From Actinophytocola sp050699915 (GTDB lineage Bacteria > Actinomycetota > Actinomycetes > Mycobacteriales > Pseudonocardiaceae), in assembly GCF_050699915.1 (NCBI RefSeq), contig NZ_JBOHGA010000004.1, positions 1-64,000 of the forward strand: a stretch of DNA of 64,000 bases. The letters run 5' to 3'. The notes beneath the pieces were generated by a model that was not told the DNA's origin, did not search any database, and worked only from the letters and a program-made list of their open reading frames with translations. Below are positions 44,790 to 52,622 of the stretch, piece by piece; position 1 is the stretch's first letter; the number at the start of each line of letters is the position of its first letter. A program made the position numbers and the translations under genes.

Positions 44790-45494
44790 TCAGTGACCCA
44801 TCCCGAGCCCGCCGTCGACCGGCAGGACCGCGCCGGTGACGTAGCCCGCGGCGTCCGAGGCGAGGAACGTCACCGCGGCGGCGACCTCGTCGGTGCCGCC
44901 GTACCGGCCGGCCGGCACCTGCGCGAGGATCGTCTTGCGCCGCTCGTCGGACACCGCGTCGGTCATCTCCGTGCTGATGAACCCGGGCGTGATCACGTTC
45001 GCGGTGATGTTGCGGTTGCCCATCTCCCGCACGATCGAGCGGGCGACGCCGACCAGCCCGGCCTTGCTCGCCGCGTAGTTGATCTGGCCCGGCCCACCGG
45101 TCAGCCCGACGACCGACGAGATGAAGATCATCCGGCCCCAGCGCGCCTTGAGCATCCCGCGGCAGGCGCGCTTGGCCACCCGGTAGGAGCCGGTCAGGTT
45201 GGCGTCCAGCACGCGGGTGAACTGCTCCTCGGTCATCCGCATGAGCAGCGTGTCGTCGGTGATGCCGGCGTTGGACACGAGCACCTCGACCGGCCCATGT
45301 GTCTGCTCGACCTCCGTGAACGCGGCGTCGACCTGCTCGCCGTCGGTGACGTCGCAGCGCACCCCGAACAGGCCCTCCGGCGGCGGCGTGCCCCGGTAGG
45401 TGACCGCCACCTGGTCTCCCTGCGCCGCGAAGGCCTTGGCGATGGCGAGCCCGATGCCCCGGTTTCCACCCGTCACCAGCACAGAACGTCCCAC
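44790..45494 (-). CDS. fabG: 3-oxoacyl-[acyl-carrier-protein] reductase FabG1/MabA type
   Basis: About 234 residues. SVLVTGGNRGIGLAIAKAFAAQGDQVAV is the cofactor site, LVSNAGITDDTLLMRMTEEQF the N-A-G loop, FISSVVGLTG the catalytic Ser and INYAASKAGLVG the Tyr/Lys pair. It reduces 3-oxoacyl-ACP with NADPH in the type II cycle and supplies inhA's pathway. GTG start preferred: GAGGAG lies 7 bases before it but only 2 before an ATG two codons upstream. Followed after about 40 bp by inhA. Confidence 0.94.
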   Translation of the reverse strand: MGRSVLVTGGNRGIGLAIAKAFAAQGDQVAVTYRGTPPPEGLFGVRCDVTDGEQVDAAFTEVEQTHGPVEVLVSNAGITDDTLLMRMTEEQFTRVLDANLTGSYRVAKRACRGMLKARWGRMIFISSVVGLTGGPGQINYAASKAGLVGVARSIVREMGNRNITANVITPGFISTEMTDAVSDERRKTILAQVPAGRYGGTDEVAAAVTFLASDAAGYVTGAVLPVDGGLGMGH

Positions 45495-45536
45495 GCACAT
45501 ACTCCTCGAACAGCCGGAAACCTTGCGGACGACAAG

Positions 45537-46529
45537 CTACGGCAGCCGCTGGCCGATCACCAACGCACTCCCGGCGGCCAGCAGGGCGGCGAGCGTGCCC
45601 AGCATCAGCCACGGTCTGCTCGCGTCCGCATCCTTGGTCTCGTACCCGATCTGCTCACCGAGCGTGTCGTACACGCGGTGCAGCTGGTCGGCCGATGCGG
45701 CCTTGTAGAACTCGCCCTCCGACAGCCGGGCGATCTCCCGCATCGACTCGTCGTCCACCGGCACCGGTTGGGTCTTGCCGTCGATCGTGACCTGGCCGCT
45801 CTCCGTGCCGAAGGAGATGGTGGACACCGGGACCTTCTGGTCGGCGGCCGACCGCGCCGCGGTGAACGACCCGCGCGGGTCGTTGCCGTCGTCGGTCGGG
45901 ATCGTCTGCTTCCCGTCGGTCATCAGCACGATCCGGGCCGGCGGCGCGCCCTCCACGCCGCTGACGACCTGCGCGAAGCCCTCGATCGCCTGCAGCGCGG
46001 CGAAGATCGCCTCACCGGTCGCGGTCGACTCGGCCAGTCTCAGGTTGTCGATCGCGTTGGAGACGCCCTGCCGGTCGGTGGTCGGCGACACCAGCACGGT
46101 GGCGGTGCCGGCGAACGCGATCAGGCCGAGGTTGACGCCCGGGGTCAGCCCGGTGACGAAGTCCTTGGCGGCGTCCTGGGCGGCCCGCAGCCGAGTCGGC
46201 CGCACGTCGGTCGCCTCCATCGACAGCGACACGTCGATCACCAGCATCACGGTCGCCCGGTTGCGCGGCACCCGCTGTTCGGCGGTCGGCCCGGCCATCG
46301 CGGTGGTCAGCAGCATCAGCGCGATCACCAGCACGATCGCCGGCACGTGCCGGACCCAGCCCTGGCGCTTGGGCACCACCCGCTCCAGCAGCGCGAGGTT
46401 GGTGAAGCGCATCGTGCGCTTGTGCCGCATCCGCTGCACCACGACGTAGCCCACCCCGATCGCCGCGACGACGACGAGCAGGAGGAACCACCAGGGCGCG
46501 GTGAAGTTGCGGAAGCTCAGGTTGAGCAT
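45537..46529 (-). CDS. BatA-like VWA membrane protein
   Basis: 330 residues. Two N-terminal membrane helices (WWFLLLVVVAAIGVGYVVV and VPAIVLVIALMLLTTAMAG) and one at the C-terminus frame a VWA domain with a complete MIDAS: VMLVIDVSLSMEATD, STATGEAIF and IVLMTDGKQTIP. Matches Rv1481-like proteins that sit next to moxR1. It should work with the MoxR ATPase and the DUF58 protein, possibly as a membrane chaperone. Start ATG overlaps the DUF58 stop as TGATG. Confidence 0.92.
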   Translation of the reverse strand: MLNLSFRNFTAPWWFLLLVVVAAIGVGYVVVQRMRHKRTMRFTNLALLERVVPKRQGWVRHVPAIVLVIALMLLTTAMAGPTAEQRVPRNRATVMLVIDVSLSMEATDVRPTRLRAAQDAAKDFVTGLTPGVNLGLIAFAGTATVLVSPTTDRQGVSNAIDNLRLAESTATGEAIFAALQAIEGFAQVVSGVEGAPPARIVLMTDGKQTIPTDDGNDPRGSFTAARSAADQKVPVSTISFGTESGQVTIDGKTQPVPVDDESMREIARLSEGEFYKAASADQLHRVYDTLGEQIGYETKDADASRPWLMLGTLAALLAAGSALVIGQRLP

Positions 46530-47479
46530 CAGGCCACCCCTCCCCCGGACCACCGTCGCTTGCGGGCGACGACGAACCGGACGGTGTCGGCGATCCAGTC
46601 CGAGTCCGTGCGCAGCACCAGGTGACCGCCACCGGACCGGCGCACGGCGGCCGCCACCATCGCCCGGTGCTCGGCCGCCGCGGCGCCGAACTCCTTGCGC
46701 AGCAACGCGGACGCGTGTACCTCGCGCTGCCGGCCGGACTCCGGGTCGGCGAGCACGACGGTGCCGACCTCGGGGAGGTCGATGTCGCGCGGGTCGAGCA
46801 CCTCGATGGCGAGCAGGTCGTGCCGGGTGGACAGCGCGCGCAGCGGCCGCTGCCACTCGATCTCGCCGAGGAAGTCGGAGATCACCACGGCGAGCCCGCG
46901 CCGGCGCGGCGGGCGGCGCAGCTGCTCGATGGCGTCGGCGAGGTCGCCGCGTACTCCTTCGGGCGCGCGGGGCGTCTCGGCGATCTTGCGGATGAGCCCG
47001 CGGGCGTGCGCGAGGCCGCCGCGCGCGGGTATCCGGGTCGTCTTCTCGCCGGTGGCGATGATGGCACCGAGCCGGTTCCCGCCGCCGCCCGTGAGGTGCG
47101 CGACCGCGGCGGTGGCGGCCACCACGAGGTCACGCTTCTCGCAGGCCGCCGTGCCGAAGAACAGGCTGCCGGACAGGTCGACGACGAGCCAGGTCTCCAG
47201 CTCGCGGTCGGCCACCGTCTCGCGGATGTGCGGCACCGTGGTGCGCGCGGTGACCGCCCAGTCCATCCGGCGCACGTCGTCGCCGGGCTGGTAGGTGCGG
47301 GCCTCGCCGGGCTCGCTGCCGGGGCCGGGCACGAGGCCGAGGTGGTTGCCCTGCAGCAGCCCGTCGAGCCGCCGTCGCACGTCGAGCTCGAGCAGGCGCA
47401 GCCCGTGCTCCATCCGCTCGCCCTGCATGATCGGCGGCGCCCAGGGCGGGCGGTCGCCGGTCTCGCGCTTGTCCTTCAC
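46529..47479 (-). CDS. DUF58 domain protein
   Basis: 316 residues. RTYQPGDDVRRMDWAVTARTTVPHIRETVADRELETWLVVDLSGSLFFGT is the conserved DUF58 core (P-G-D-D-x-R-x-x-D-W), and the second half is VWA-like (LAVVISDFLGEIEW). No membrane segment. DUF58 proteins are almost always coded next to MoxR ATPases and act with them. It overlaps moxR by 4 bp upstream and shares TGATG with the VWA gene downstream, so the three are translationally coupled. Confidence 0.93.
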   Translation of the reverse strand: MKDKRETGDRPPWAPPIMQGERMEHGLRLLELDVRRRLDGLLQGNHLGLVPGPGSEPGEARTYQPGDDVRRMDWAVTARTTVPHIRETVADRELETWLVVDLSGSLFFGTAACEKRDLVVAATAAVAHLTGGGGNRLGAIIATGEKTTRIPARGGLAHARGLIRKIAETPRAPEGVRGDLADAIEQLRRPPRRRGLAVVISDFLGEIEWQRPLRALSTRHDLLAIEVLDPRDIDLPEVGTVVLADPESGRQREVHASALLRKEFGAAAAEHRAMVAAAVRRSGGGHLVLRTDSDWIADTVRFVVARKRRWSGGGVA

Positions 47480-48546
47480 GACCTGCCGGCCACTCCGACC
47501 GGCGGAGGCTGGACACCACCCGACTGCGGCCGGGCGGAGACCTGCGGCAGGGGCACGGTCTGCAGCACCCGGGAGATGATGTGGTCGAGGGGGACGCCGT
47601 CGGCGAGCGCGTCGTAGGACAGCACCAGCCGGTGGCGCAGCACGTCCGGCATCACGTCCACCACGTCCTGCGGGAGCACGTAGTCGCGGCCGCGGATGAG
47701 CGCGAGCGCCCGCGCGGCGGCGACGATGCCGAGGCTCGCGCGCGGCGAGGCGCCGTAGGCGACCCAGCCGGCGACGTCGGTGAGACCGTGCTCCAGCGGC
47801 GTGCGGGTGGCCAGCACGACCCGGACGGTGTAGTCGACGAGCGCGTGGTGGACGAAGACCTGCGAGGCGACGCCCTGGAGGCGGACCAGCTCGGCCGGGC
47901 TCAGCACCTGCTGCGGCTCCGGCGCCGTCACGCCCATCCGGTAGACGATCTCCCGCTCCTCCTCGGCGGTCGGGTAGTCCACGATGATCTTGAACAGGAA
48001 CCGGTCGCGCTGCGCCTCGGGCAGCGGGTAGACGCCCTCGTTCTCGATCGGGTTCTGGGTGGCGAGGACGAGGAACGGGTCGGGCATCGGGAAGGTCTTC
48101 CCACCGATGGACACGTGCCGCTCGGCCATCACCTCGAGCATGGCGGACTGCACCTTCGCCGGCGCGCGGTTGATCTCGTCGGCGAGCACGAAGTTGGCCA
48201 CCACCGGACCGAGCTCGACGTCGAACCGCTCGCTGCCCTGGCGGTAGATGCGGGTACCGAGGATGTCGGCGGGCACGAGGTCCGGGGTGAACTGCACGCG
48301 GGTGAACGACCCGCCGACGACCTTGGCGAACGTCTCGACGGCGAGGGTCTTGGCCACGCCGGGGACGCCCTCGAGGAGCAGGTGGCCCCTGGACAGCAGG
48401 CCGACGAGCATCCGCTCCACCAGGCGGTCCTGTCCGACGATGACCCGTTTGACCTCGAACACGGTGCGCTCGAGCAGCTGTGCGTCACGGGCGGGCGTAC
48501 TTGGCTCGGACCCGGATCCGTTCACCGACTCAGCCGGCTCGGTCAC
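47476..48546 (-). CDS. moxR: MoxR-family AAA+ ATPase
   Basis: 356 residues. IVGQDRLVERMLVGLLSRGHLLLEGVPGVAKT (Walker A), VLADEINRAPAKVQSAMLEVMAERHV (Walker B) and PFLVLATQNPIENEGVYPLPEAQRDRF (sensor 1 and Arg finger region) define the MoxR core. The GTG start lies 9 bases after AAGGAGG; longer readings upstream lack a ribosome site. First gene of moxR-DUF58-VWA. M. tuberculosis moxR1 has the same neighbours. Confidence 0.95.
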   Translation of the reverse strand: MTEPAESVNGSGSEPSTPARDAQLLERTVFEVKRVIVGQDRLVERMLVGLLSRGHLLLEGVPGVAKTLAVETFAKVVGGSFTRVQFTPDLVPADILGTRIYRQGSERFDVELGPVVANFVLADEINRAPAKVQSAMLEVMAERHVSIGGKTFPMPDPFLVLATQNPIENEGVYPLPEAQRDRFLFKIIVDYPTAEEEREIVYRMGVTAPEPQQVLSPAELVRLQGVASQVFVHHALVDYTVRVVLATRTPLEHGLTDVAGWVAYGASPRASLGIVAAARALALIRGRDYVLPQDVVDVMPDVLRHRLVLSYDALADGVPLDHIISRVLQTVPLPQVSARPQSGGVQPPPVGVAGRS

Positions 48547-48625
48547 TACCAACCTCCTTGGTACAGCGTCAGGTTCCCCAACGAACAGCGAACCCGAATG
48601 CTGGTGTGACCGCTGTGAAGACCCC

Positions 48626-49945
48626 CTAGAGGAGGCGCGTGGCATAGGAGACGATGCCGCCGTAGCGGACCGGCGCGATGCGCACGTACGAGCCCGAGTA
48701 CGGCGCCTCCACCATCTGCTCGTTGCCGATGTAGAGCGCCACGTGGTGGATCCGCCCGCCGCTCGCCCAGAACAGCATGTCCCCGGGGCGCTTCTGGCTC
48801 AGCGGCACCCGCGGGCCGGAGTGCGCCTGGTAGCCGCTGTAGTGCGGCAGCTGGTACCCCGCCGCGGCGAAGGCGTAGATCATCAGGCCGGAGCAGTCGA
48901 AGCCGACCTTGTTGTAGTCGCCGTGCATGTCCGCGACGCCGCCGTCCCGGATGCCGTGGGTCGGGCCGTAGGCGTTGCCGCCTCCCCACGCGTAGGGCAT
49001 GCCGAGCTGGGACAGCGCCCGGTTGATCACCGAGCGCACCGAACCGCCGGAGGGCAGCGAGACCGACCCGCCACCACCGCCGCCCCCACCACCGCCGCCG
49101 GAGGCCTGCTGGGCGTTCGCCGCGTCCTCGCGCCGCTTCGCCGCGAGCCAGTCGTTGTAGCGCTCCCGCTGGTTCTCCAGTCCGGAGACCGACGCCTGCG
49201 CGGCCGTCAGCTGAGACTCCGCCGCCGACTTGCGCGCCTGCACCTGCTGGGTCGCCGCGAGACCGTCCTGCTGGGCCTGTTGCGCCGCCGCGGTGGCCGC
49301 GTCAGCCGCCACCTTCGCCGACTGGGCCCGGTCCTCCTTGCGGTTCGCCAGCGCGAGCGCGGCGCGGGCCGCGGAGTCCTTGTTGGCCTTGTCGGTCCGC
49401 GCGACCTCCATGCTGTCGAGCGCGTCGAGCTGACTGTCGCCGACCGCGTTGAGCAGCTGCGCGCGGGCCAGCAGGTCCTCGGGGGACTTCGCGCCGATGT
49501 AGGCCGACATCGAGCCGATCGTGCTGCCCTGCTTGTAGCTGCCGGCGGCGAACTCGTCGAGGTCCTTGCGGGCGTCGGTGATCGACCGCGCCGCGCTGTT
49601 GGCGGCCGCGCGCGCCGCGTTCGCGTCCGCCTTGGCCTGCGCCGCCTCGTCCCGGGCGGTCTGCAGGTCGACCAGTGCCTTGTTGGCGTCCTCCATCTTC
49701 AGCTCGACGTCGGACTGCAGCTGGATGAGCTGTGCCTCGGCCTGCGCCACCTGGTTGGTCAGCCGACCGACTCGCGTGGCCTCCGCGTCCGCCTTCGCCC
49801 GGCTGCCGGCGATCTCGTCGTCGCCGGGGTTGGGCGGGGGCGGCGGCACGGCGACCGCGGTGCCCGCCCCCAGGGTCACGACCAGCACGACGCTGGCGAC
49901 GGCCACCCGCGACGCGGCGCCCAACCATCTCGGCACTGCTACCAC
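48626..49945 (-). CDS. NlpC/P60 peptidoglycan endopeptidase (RipA-like)
   Basis: About 439 residues from GTG. A signal peptide (VAVASVVLVVTLGAGTAVAVP) is followed by a 230-residue Ala/Gln/Lys/Asp-rich coiled coil with heptad-like spacing, a run of eleven glycines near 309, and a C-terminal NlpC/P60 domain. The catalytic Cys is in FDCSGLMIYAFAAAGYQLPHYS and the His in RIHHVALYIG. It cuts the D-Glu to diaminopimelate bond in peptide stems and is used in cell separation. The coiled coil probably masks the active site, as in RipA. It occupies the ripA position next to moxR. The exact GTG is uncertain. Confidence 0.9.
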   Translation of the reverse strand: MVAVPRWLGAASRVAVASVVLVVTLGAGTAVAVPPPPPNPGDDEIAGSRAKADAEATRVGRLTNQVAQAEAQLIQLQSDVELKMEDANKALVDLQTARDEAAQAKADANAARAAANSAARSITDARKDLDEFAAGSYKQGSTIGSMSAYIGAKSPEDLLARAQLLNAVGDSQLDALDSMEVARTDKANKDSAARAALALANRKEDRAQSAKVAADAATAAAQQAQQDGLAATQQVQARKSAAESQLTAAQASVSGLENQRERYNDWLAAKRREDAANAQQASGGGGGGGGGGGSVSLPSGGSVRSVINRALSQLGMPYAWGGGNAYGPTHGIRDGGVADMHGDYNKVGFDCSGLMIYAFAAAGYQLPHYSGYQAHSGPRVPLSQKRPGDMLFWASGGRIHHVALYIGNEQMVEAPYSGSYVRIAPVRYGGIVSYATRLL

Positions 49946-50097
49946 CGGGCCACTGTGCCACTTTCGACTCGTTATGCACCAGCCGCAACACCAGAAGCGT
50001 GCTACTCGTAGACAACATTCATCCCTTCGAACACGACAGCAACACGCAGCGTGGCCGGCGAAGGGCCCCGAGCTGCGGTGAATCACGATCTGTAACG

Positions 50098-50595
50098 ATG
50101 TGCCGCGTGCCGACCAGGAGCCCGACCCGCGTCCGCACCCGGCTGGGCACGGCCGCCGCGGGTGTCGCGGCCGTCGGCGCGCTGCTCGTCGCGGTCGGCA
50201 CGTTCCTGCCGTGGGTCGTCTCCGGCTCGGTGCTGCGGGACAGCTACGAGTCGATCAGCGTGGTCCGCACGGTACGGGCGCTCGACGGAAACCCACTCGA
50301 GCTGGTCCTCGACGGCTGGACGATGATCATCCCGGCGCTCACGCTCTGTGTCGTCGGCCATGCACTCGGATTTCGCCGCACCGCCGCAACGATTTCGACC
50401 ATTCTGGCGATAATCTGCGGAACCATCGCTGCTACCGCGACCGTCCTAAGCGGTGGCGAGGACGTAGGCCTCGGCATCGCCGGGGCCGGTCCAATCACCA
50501 TGCTGATCGGGTCCGTACTGACCGTGATCGGTGGCGTAGGCATCTTCGCCGGCCAGCGCAGCGGCGCGACCGGAGACGTAGGAGGGGAACCGTGA
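50098..50595 (+). CDS. Small integral membrane protein, hypothetical
   Basis: 165 residues with four membrane helices: LGTAAAGVAAVGALLVAVGTFLPWVV, WTMIIPALTLCVVGHALGF, AATISTILAIICGTIAATATVL and ITMLIGSVLTVIGGVGIFAG. A short extracytoplasmic loop follows the first. No family was recognised. A TGTAAC just upstream could be a -10 box; GTG at 50107 is an alternative start if the message is leaderless. The stop overlaps the next gene's GTG as GTGA. Its place between the NlpC/P60 and aconitase genes matches that of the small membrane protein Rv1476 in mycobacteria. Confidence 0.75.
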   Translation: MCRVPTRSPTRVRTRLGTAAAGVAAVGALLVAVGTFLPWVVSGSVLRDSYESISVVRTVRALDGNPLELVLDGWTMIIPALTLCVVGHALGFRRTAATISTILAIICGTIAATATVLSGGEDVGLGIAGAGPITMLIGSVLTVIGGVGIFAGQRSGATGDVGGEP

Positions 50596-52078
50596 CCTAT
50601 CCAGGATCAGGCGGCCAGTGGCAGCCGAACGACCCGAACCAGCCGGGGAGCGGCCCGCTCCCCGCTCAGGGCGGGTACCCGCAGCAGGGCGGCTATCCGC
50701 AGGGCTACCCGCAGCAGGGCGGCTACGCGCAGCCGGCCTACCCGCAGCAGGGTTACCCGCAGCAGGGCGGCTACCAGCAGCCCACGCAGCAGCAGGGCTT
50801 CCCGCCCGGTCAGCAGCCTCCGATGGGCTACGGTCAGCCGAACTACGGCGGGCTCGGCGCGCCGCAGCCGCCGCGCAAGAGCCGCCGCGGCCCGATCATC
50901 GGTGCGATCGCCGCCGTCCTCGTCGTCGCGGTCGGCGTGGCCGCGACGTTCTTCGTGCTCAACCGCAGCAGCCAGGACGACGCCGGCAAGGCCAACCCGG
51001 ACGAGGCGGCGACGAACCTGGTCAACAGCCTCAGCCAGGGTGACGTGCTCGGCGTGTTGGAGAGCCTGTCGCCCGCCGAGTCCCAGATCCTGATCGACTT
51101 CAACACCCAGCCACCGAGCGGCTCAAGGAGCTGAAGGTCTTCAAGGACTCCGCGCAGCCGGAGGACCTGCAGGCCGGGAAGGTCGAGGCCAAGAACCTCA
51201 AGTACGACAAGAAGCCGGAGAAGGTCAACGACCACCTGACCATCACCAAGCTCATCGGCGGCACGGTGTCCGTGCAGTCCGACGTGAACAAGCTGCCGTT
51301 CACCAAGGAGTTCCTCGACGCGGCGTTCCCGGAGATCGCGAACGCCGAGCCGACCGACGAGACGATCGACATCGCCGACGCCGTGCGGGACAACGGCGGC
51401 GAGCCGATCCGCATCGCCACGGTCAACATCGACGGCAAGTGGTACCCGAGCCTCTTCTATACGATCGCCGACTACGCGCTGGCGGAAGCCGGCAAGGAGT
51501 GGCCGAAGGAGTCGATCGCGAACAACGGCGCCGACGACGCCGAGGGCGCGGTCAAGGAGATGGTGCAGGCCGCGATCAACAGCGACGCCGAGCGCGCGAT
51601 CGAACTGCTGCCGCCGGACGAGATGGGCGCGATGCACGACGCCGGCCCGGCCCTGCTCGAGGAGATGGGCCCCGCGCCGCGGACACAGGTCGAGGTCACC
51701 AAGCTCGAGACCGACGTGACCGACGCGTCGACCGGCGGCATGAAGGTGATGCTGTCCGAGGTCGAGGTCGTCGCCGAGGGCGAGACGTACAACGTCAAGA
51801 AGGACGGCGACTGCTACACCGCCGATGGCGAGGGCCAGAGCGAGCGGCTGTGCGCCGACGACTTCGCGGCCGAGATGGGCAACAGCAGCATGAGCCCTGA
51901 GATGCAGCAGGCGCTGACCAACCTGGCGTCCGGCCTGATGAAGAACACCGGCGTGGTCGCCACCGAGTTCGACGGCAAGTGGTACGTCAGCCCACTGCGG
52001 ACCTACACGGAGCTGGGCCTGTCCGCGATGAGCGACCTCACCCCCGAGGACGTCATCGCGCTGATCACGCAGTCGTAG
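50592..52078 (+). pseudogene. Membrane-anchored protein with PQQGGY repeats, interrupted by a one-base frameshift
   Basis: Reading starts at GTG after GGAGGGG and runs VTYPGSGGQW, a repetitive PQQGGYPQ tract (about 25-75), a membrane helix GPIIGAIAAVLVVAVGVAATFFVL and an extracytoplasmic domain, then stops at 51134 after NTQPPSGSRS. In the +2 frame the protein continues from RLKELKVFKD at 51119 to the stop at 52078 with unchanged character. Restoring one C at about 51110 (CAGCCACC to CAGCCCACC) joins them into about 495 residues. The extracytoplasmic part has two related modules, each with FDGKWY/IDGKWY. Genuine mutation or sequence error cannot be told apart here. Similar proteins are sometimes labelled FliL-like. 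Confidence 0.8.
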
Positions 52079-52094
52079 CCGCTTGGTTCTCCTC

Positions 52095-52129
52095 CGGTGG
52101 CCCGGCACCCTCGCGGTGCCGGGCCACCG
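52095..52129. terminator. Bidirectional hairpin terminator
   Basis: CGGTGGCCCGGCACC and GGTGCCGGGCCACCG form a perfect 15-bp stem with loop CTCGC. It lies between the convergent frameshifted gene and the VOC gene and can serve both. Confidence 0.85.
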
Positions 52130-52159
52130 TCATGTCAGCCCGTCCTCAACCCGTTTGTC

Positions 52160-52525
52160 TCAGCCCTCGAGGAACTCCAGGCGGTTGCCGACCGGGTCGT
52201 CGGTGTGGAAGCGGCGGCGGCCCGGGATCTCGGCCGGGTCGGCCCAGCGGACGGGGTGGCCGGCCGCCTCGACCGCGGCCGCGGTGGCGTCGACATCGAC
52301 CACGAACGCGGGGTGTGCTTTGCGGGCGGGGCGGTAATCCTCCTCGATGCCGATATGCAGCTCCGCGTCCGGGCCGCCGCGGCCGGGGACCCGGAACCAG
52401 CAGCCGCCGCGCTCGGCGAGCAGCGGTGGCTTGTCCAGCTCGACCCAGCCGAGCACGCCCGCGTAGAACTTTCGTAGGCGATCTTCACTGCCTGTGGGTG
52501 CGGCTACCTGGACGTGGTGCAGCAT
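52160..52525 (-). CDS. VOC-family (glyoxalase-like) protein
   Basis: 121 residues. MLHHVQVAAPTGSEDRLRKFYAGVLGWVELDKP is the first module with the metal-type His; ELHIGIEEDYRPARKAHPAFVVDVDATAAAVEAAGHPV, then RRFHTDDPVGNRLEFLEG is the second with its metal-type His and Glu (RLEFLE). Substrate unknown. AGGAGGG precedes the ATG by about 7 bases. Divergent from aconitase with about 97 bp between. Confidence 0.87.
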   Translation of the reverse strand: MLHHVQVAAPTGSEDRLRKFYAGVLGWVELDKPPLLAERGGCWFRVPGRGGPDAELHIGIEEDYRPARKAHPAFVVDVDATAAAVEAAGHPVRWADPAEIPGRRRFHTDDPVGNRLEFLEG

Positions 52526-52622
52526 GTTGGCGACCCTCCTTGGCGATGAATACAGGACAAGCGTACTGTTTGAGTCGAGGAGCCGTTCCCGAACAGACGC
52601 ACCAGGCCGGATGGAGTTGGAT

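Noticed and set aside
50680..50790. Repeated CCGCAGCAGGGCGGCTA units as a CRISPR-like array
   Set aside because: The units are short, in frame and code for PQQGGY repeats of a protein; there are no unique spacers.
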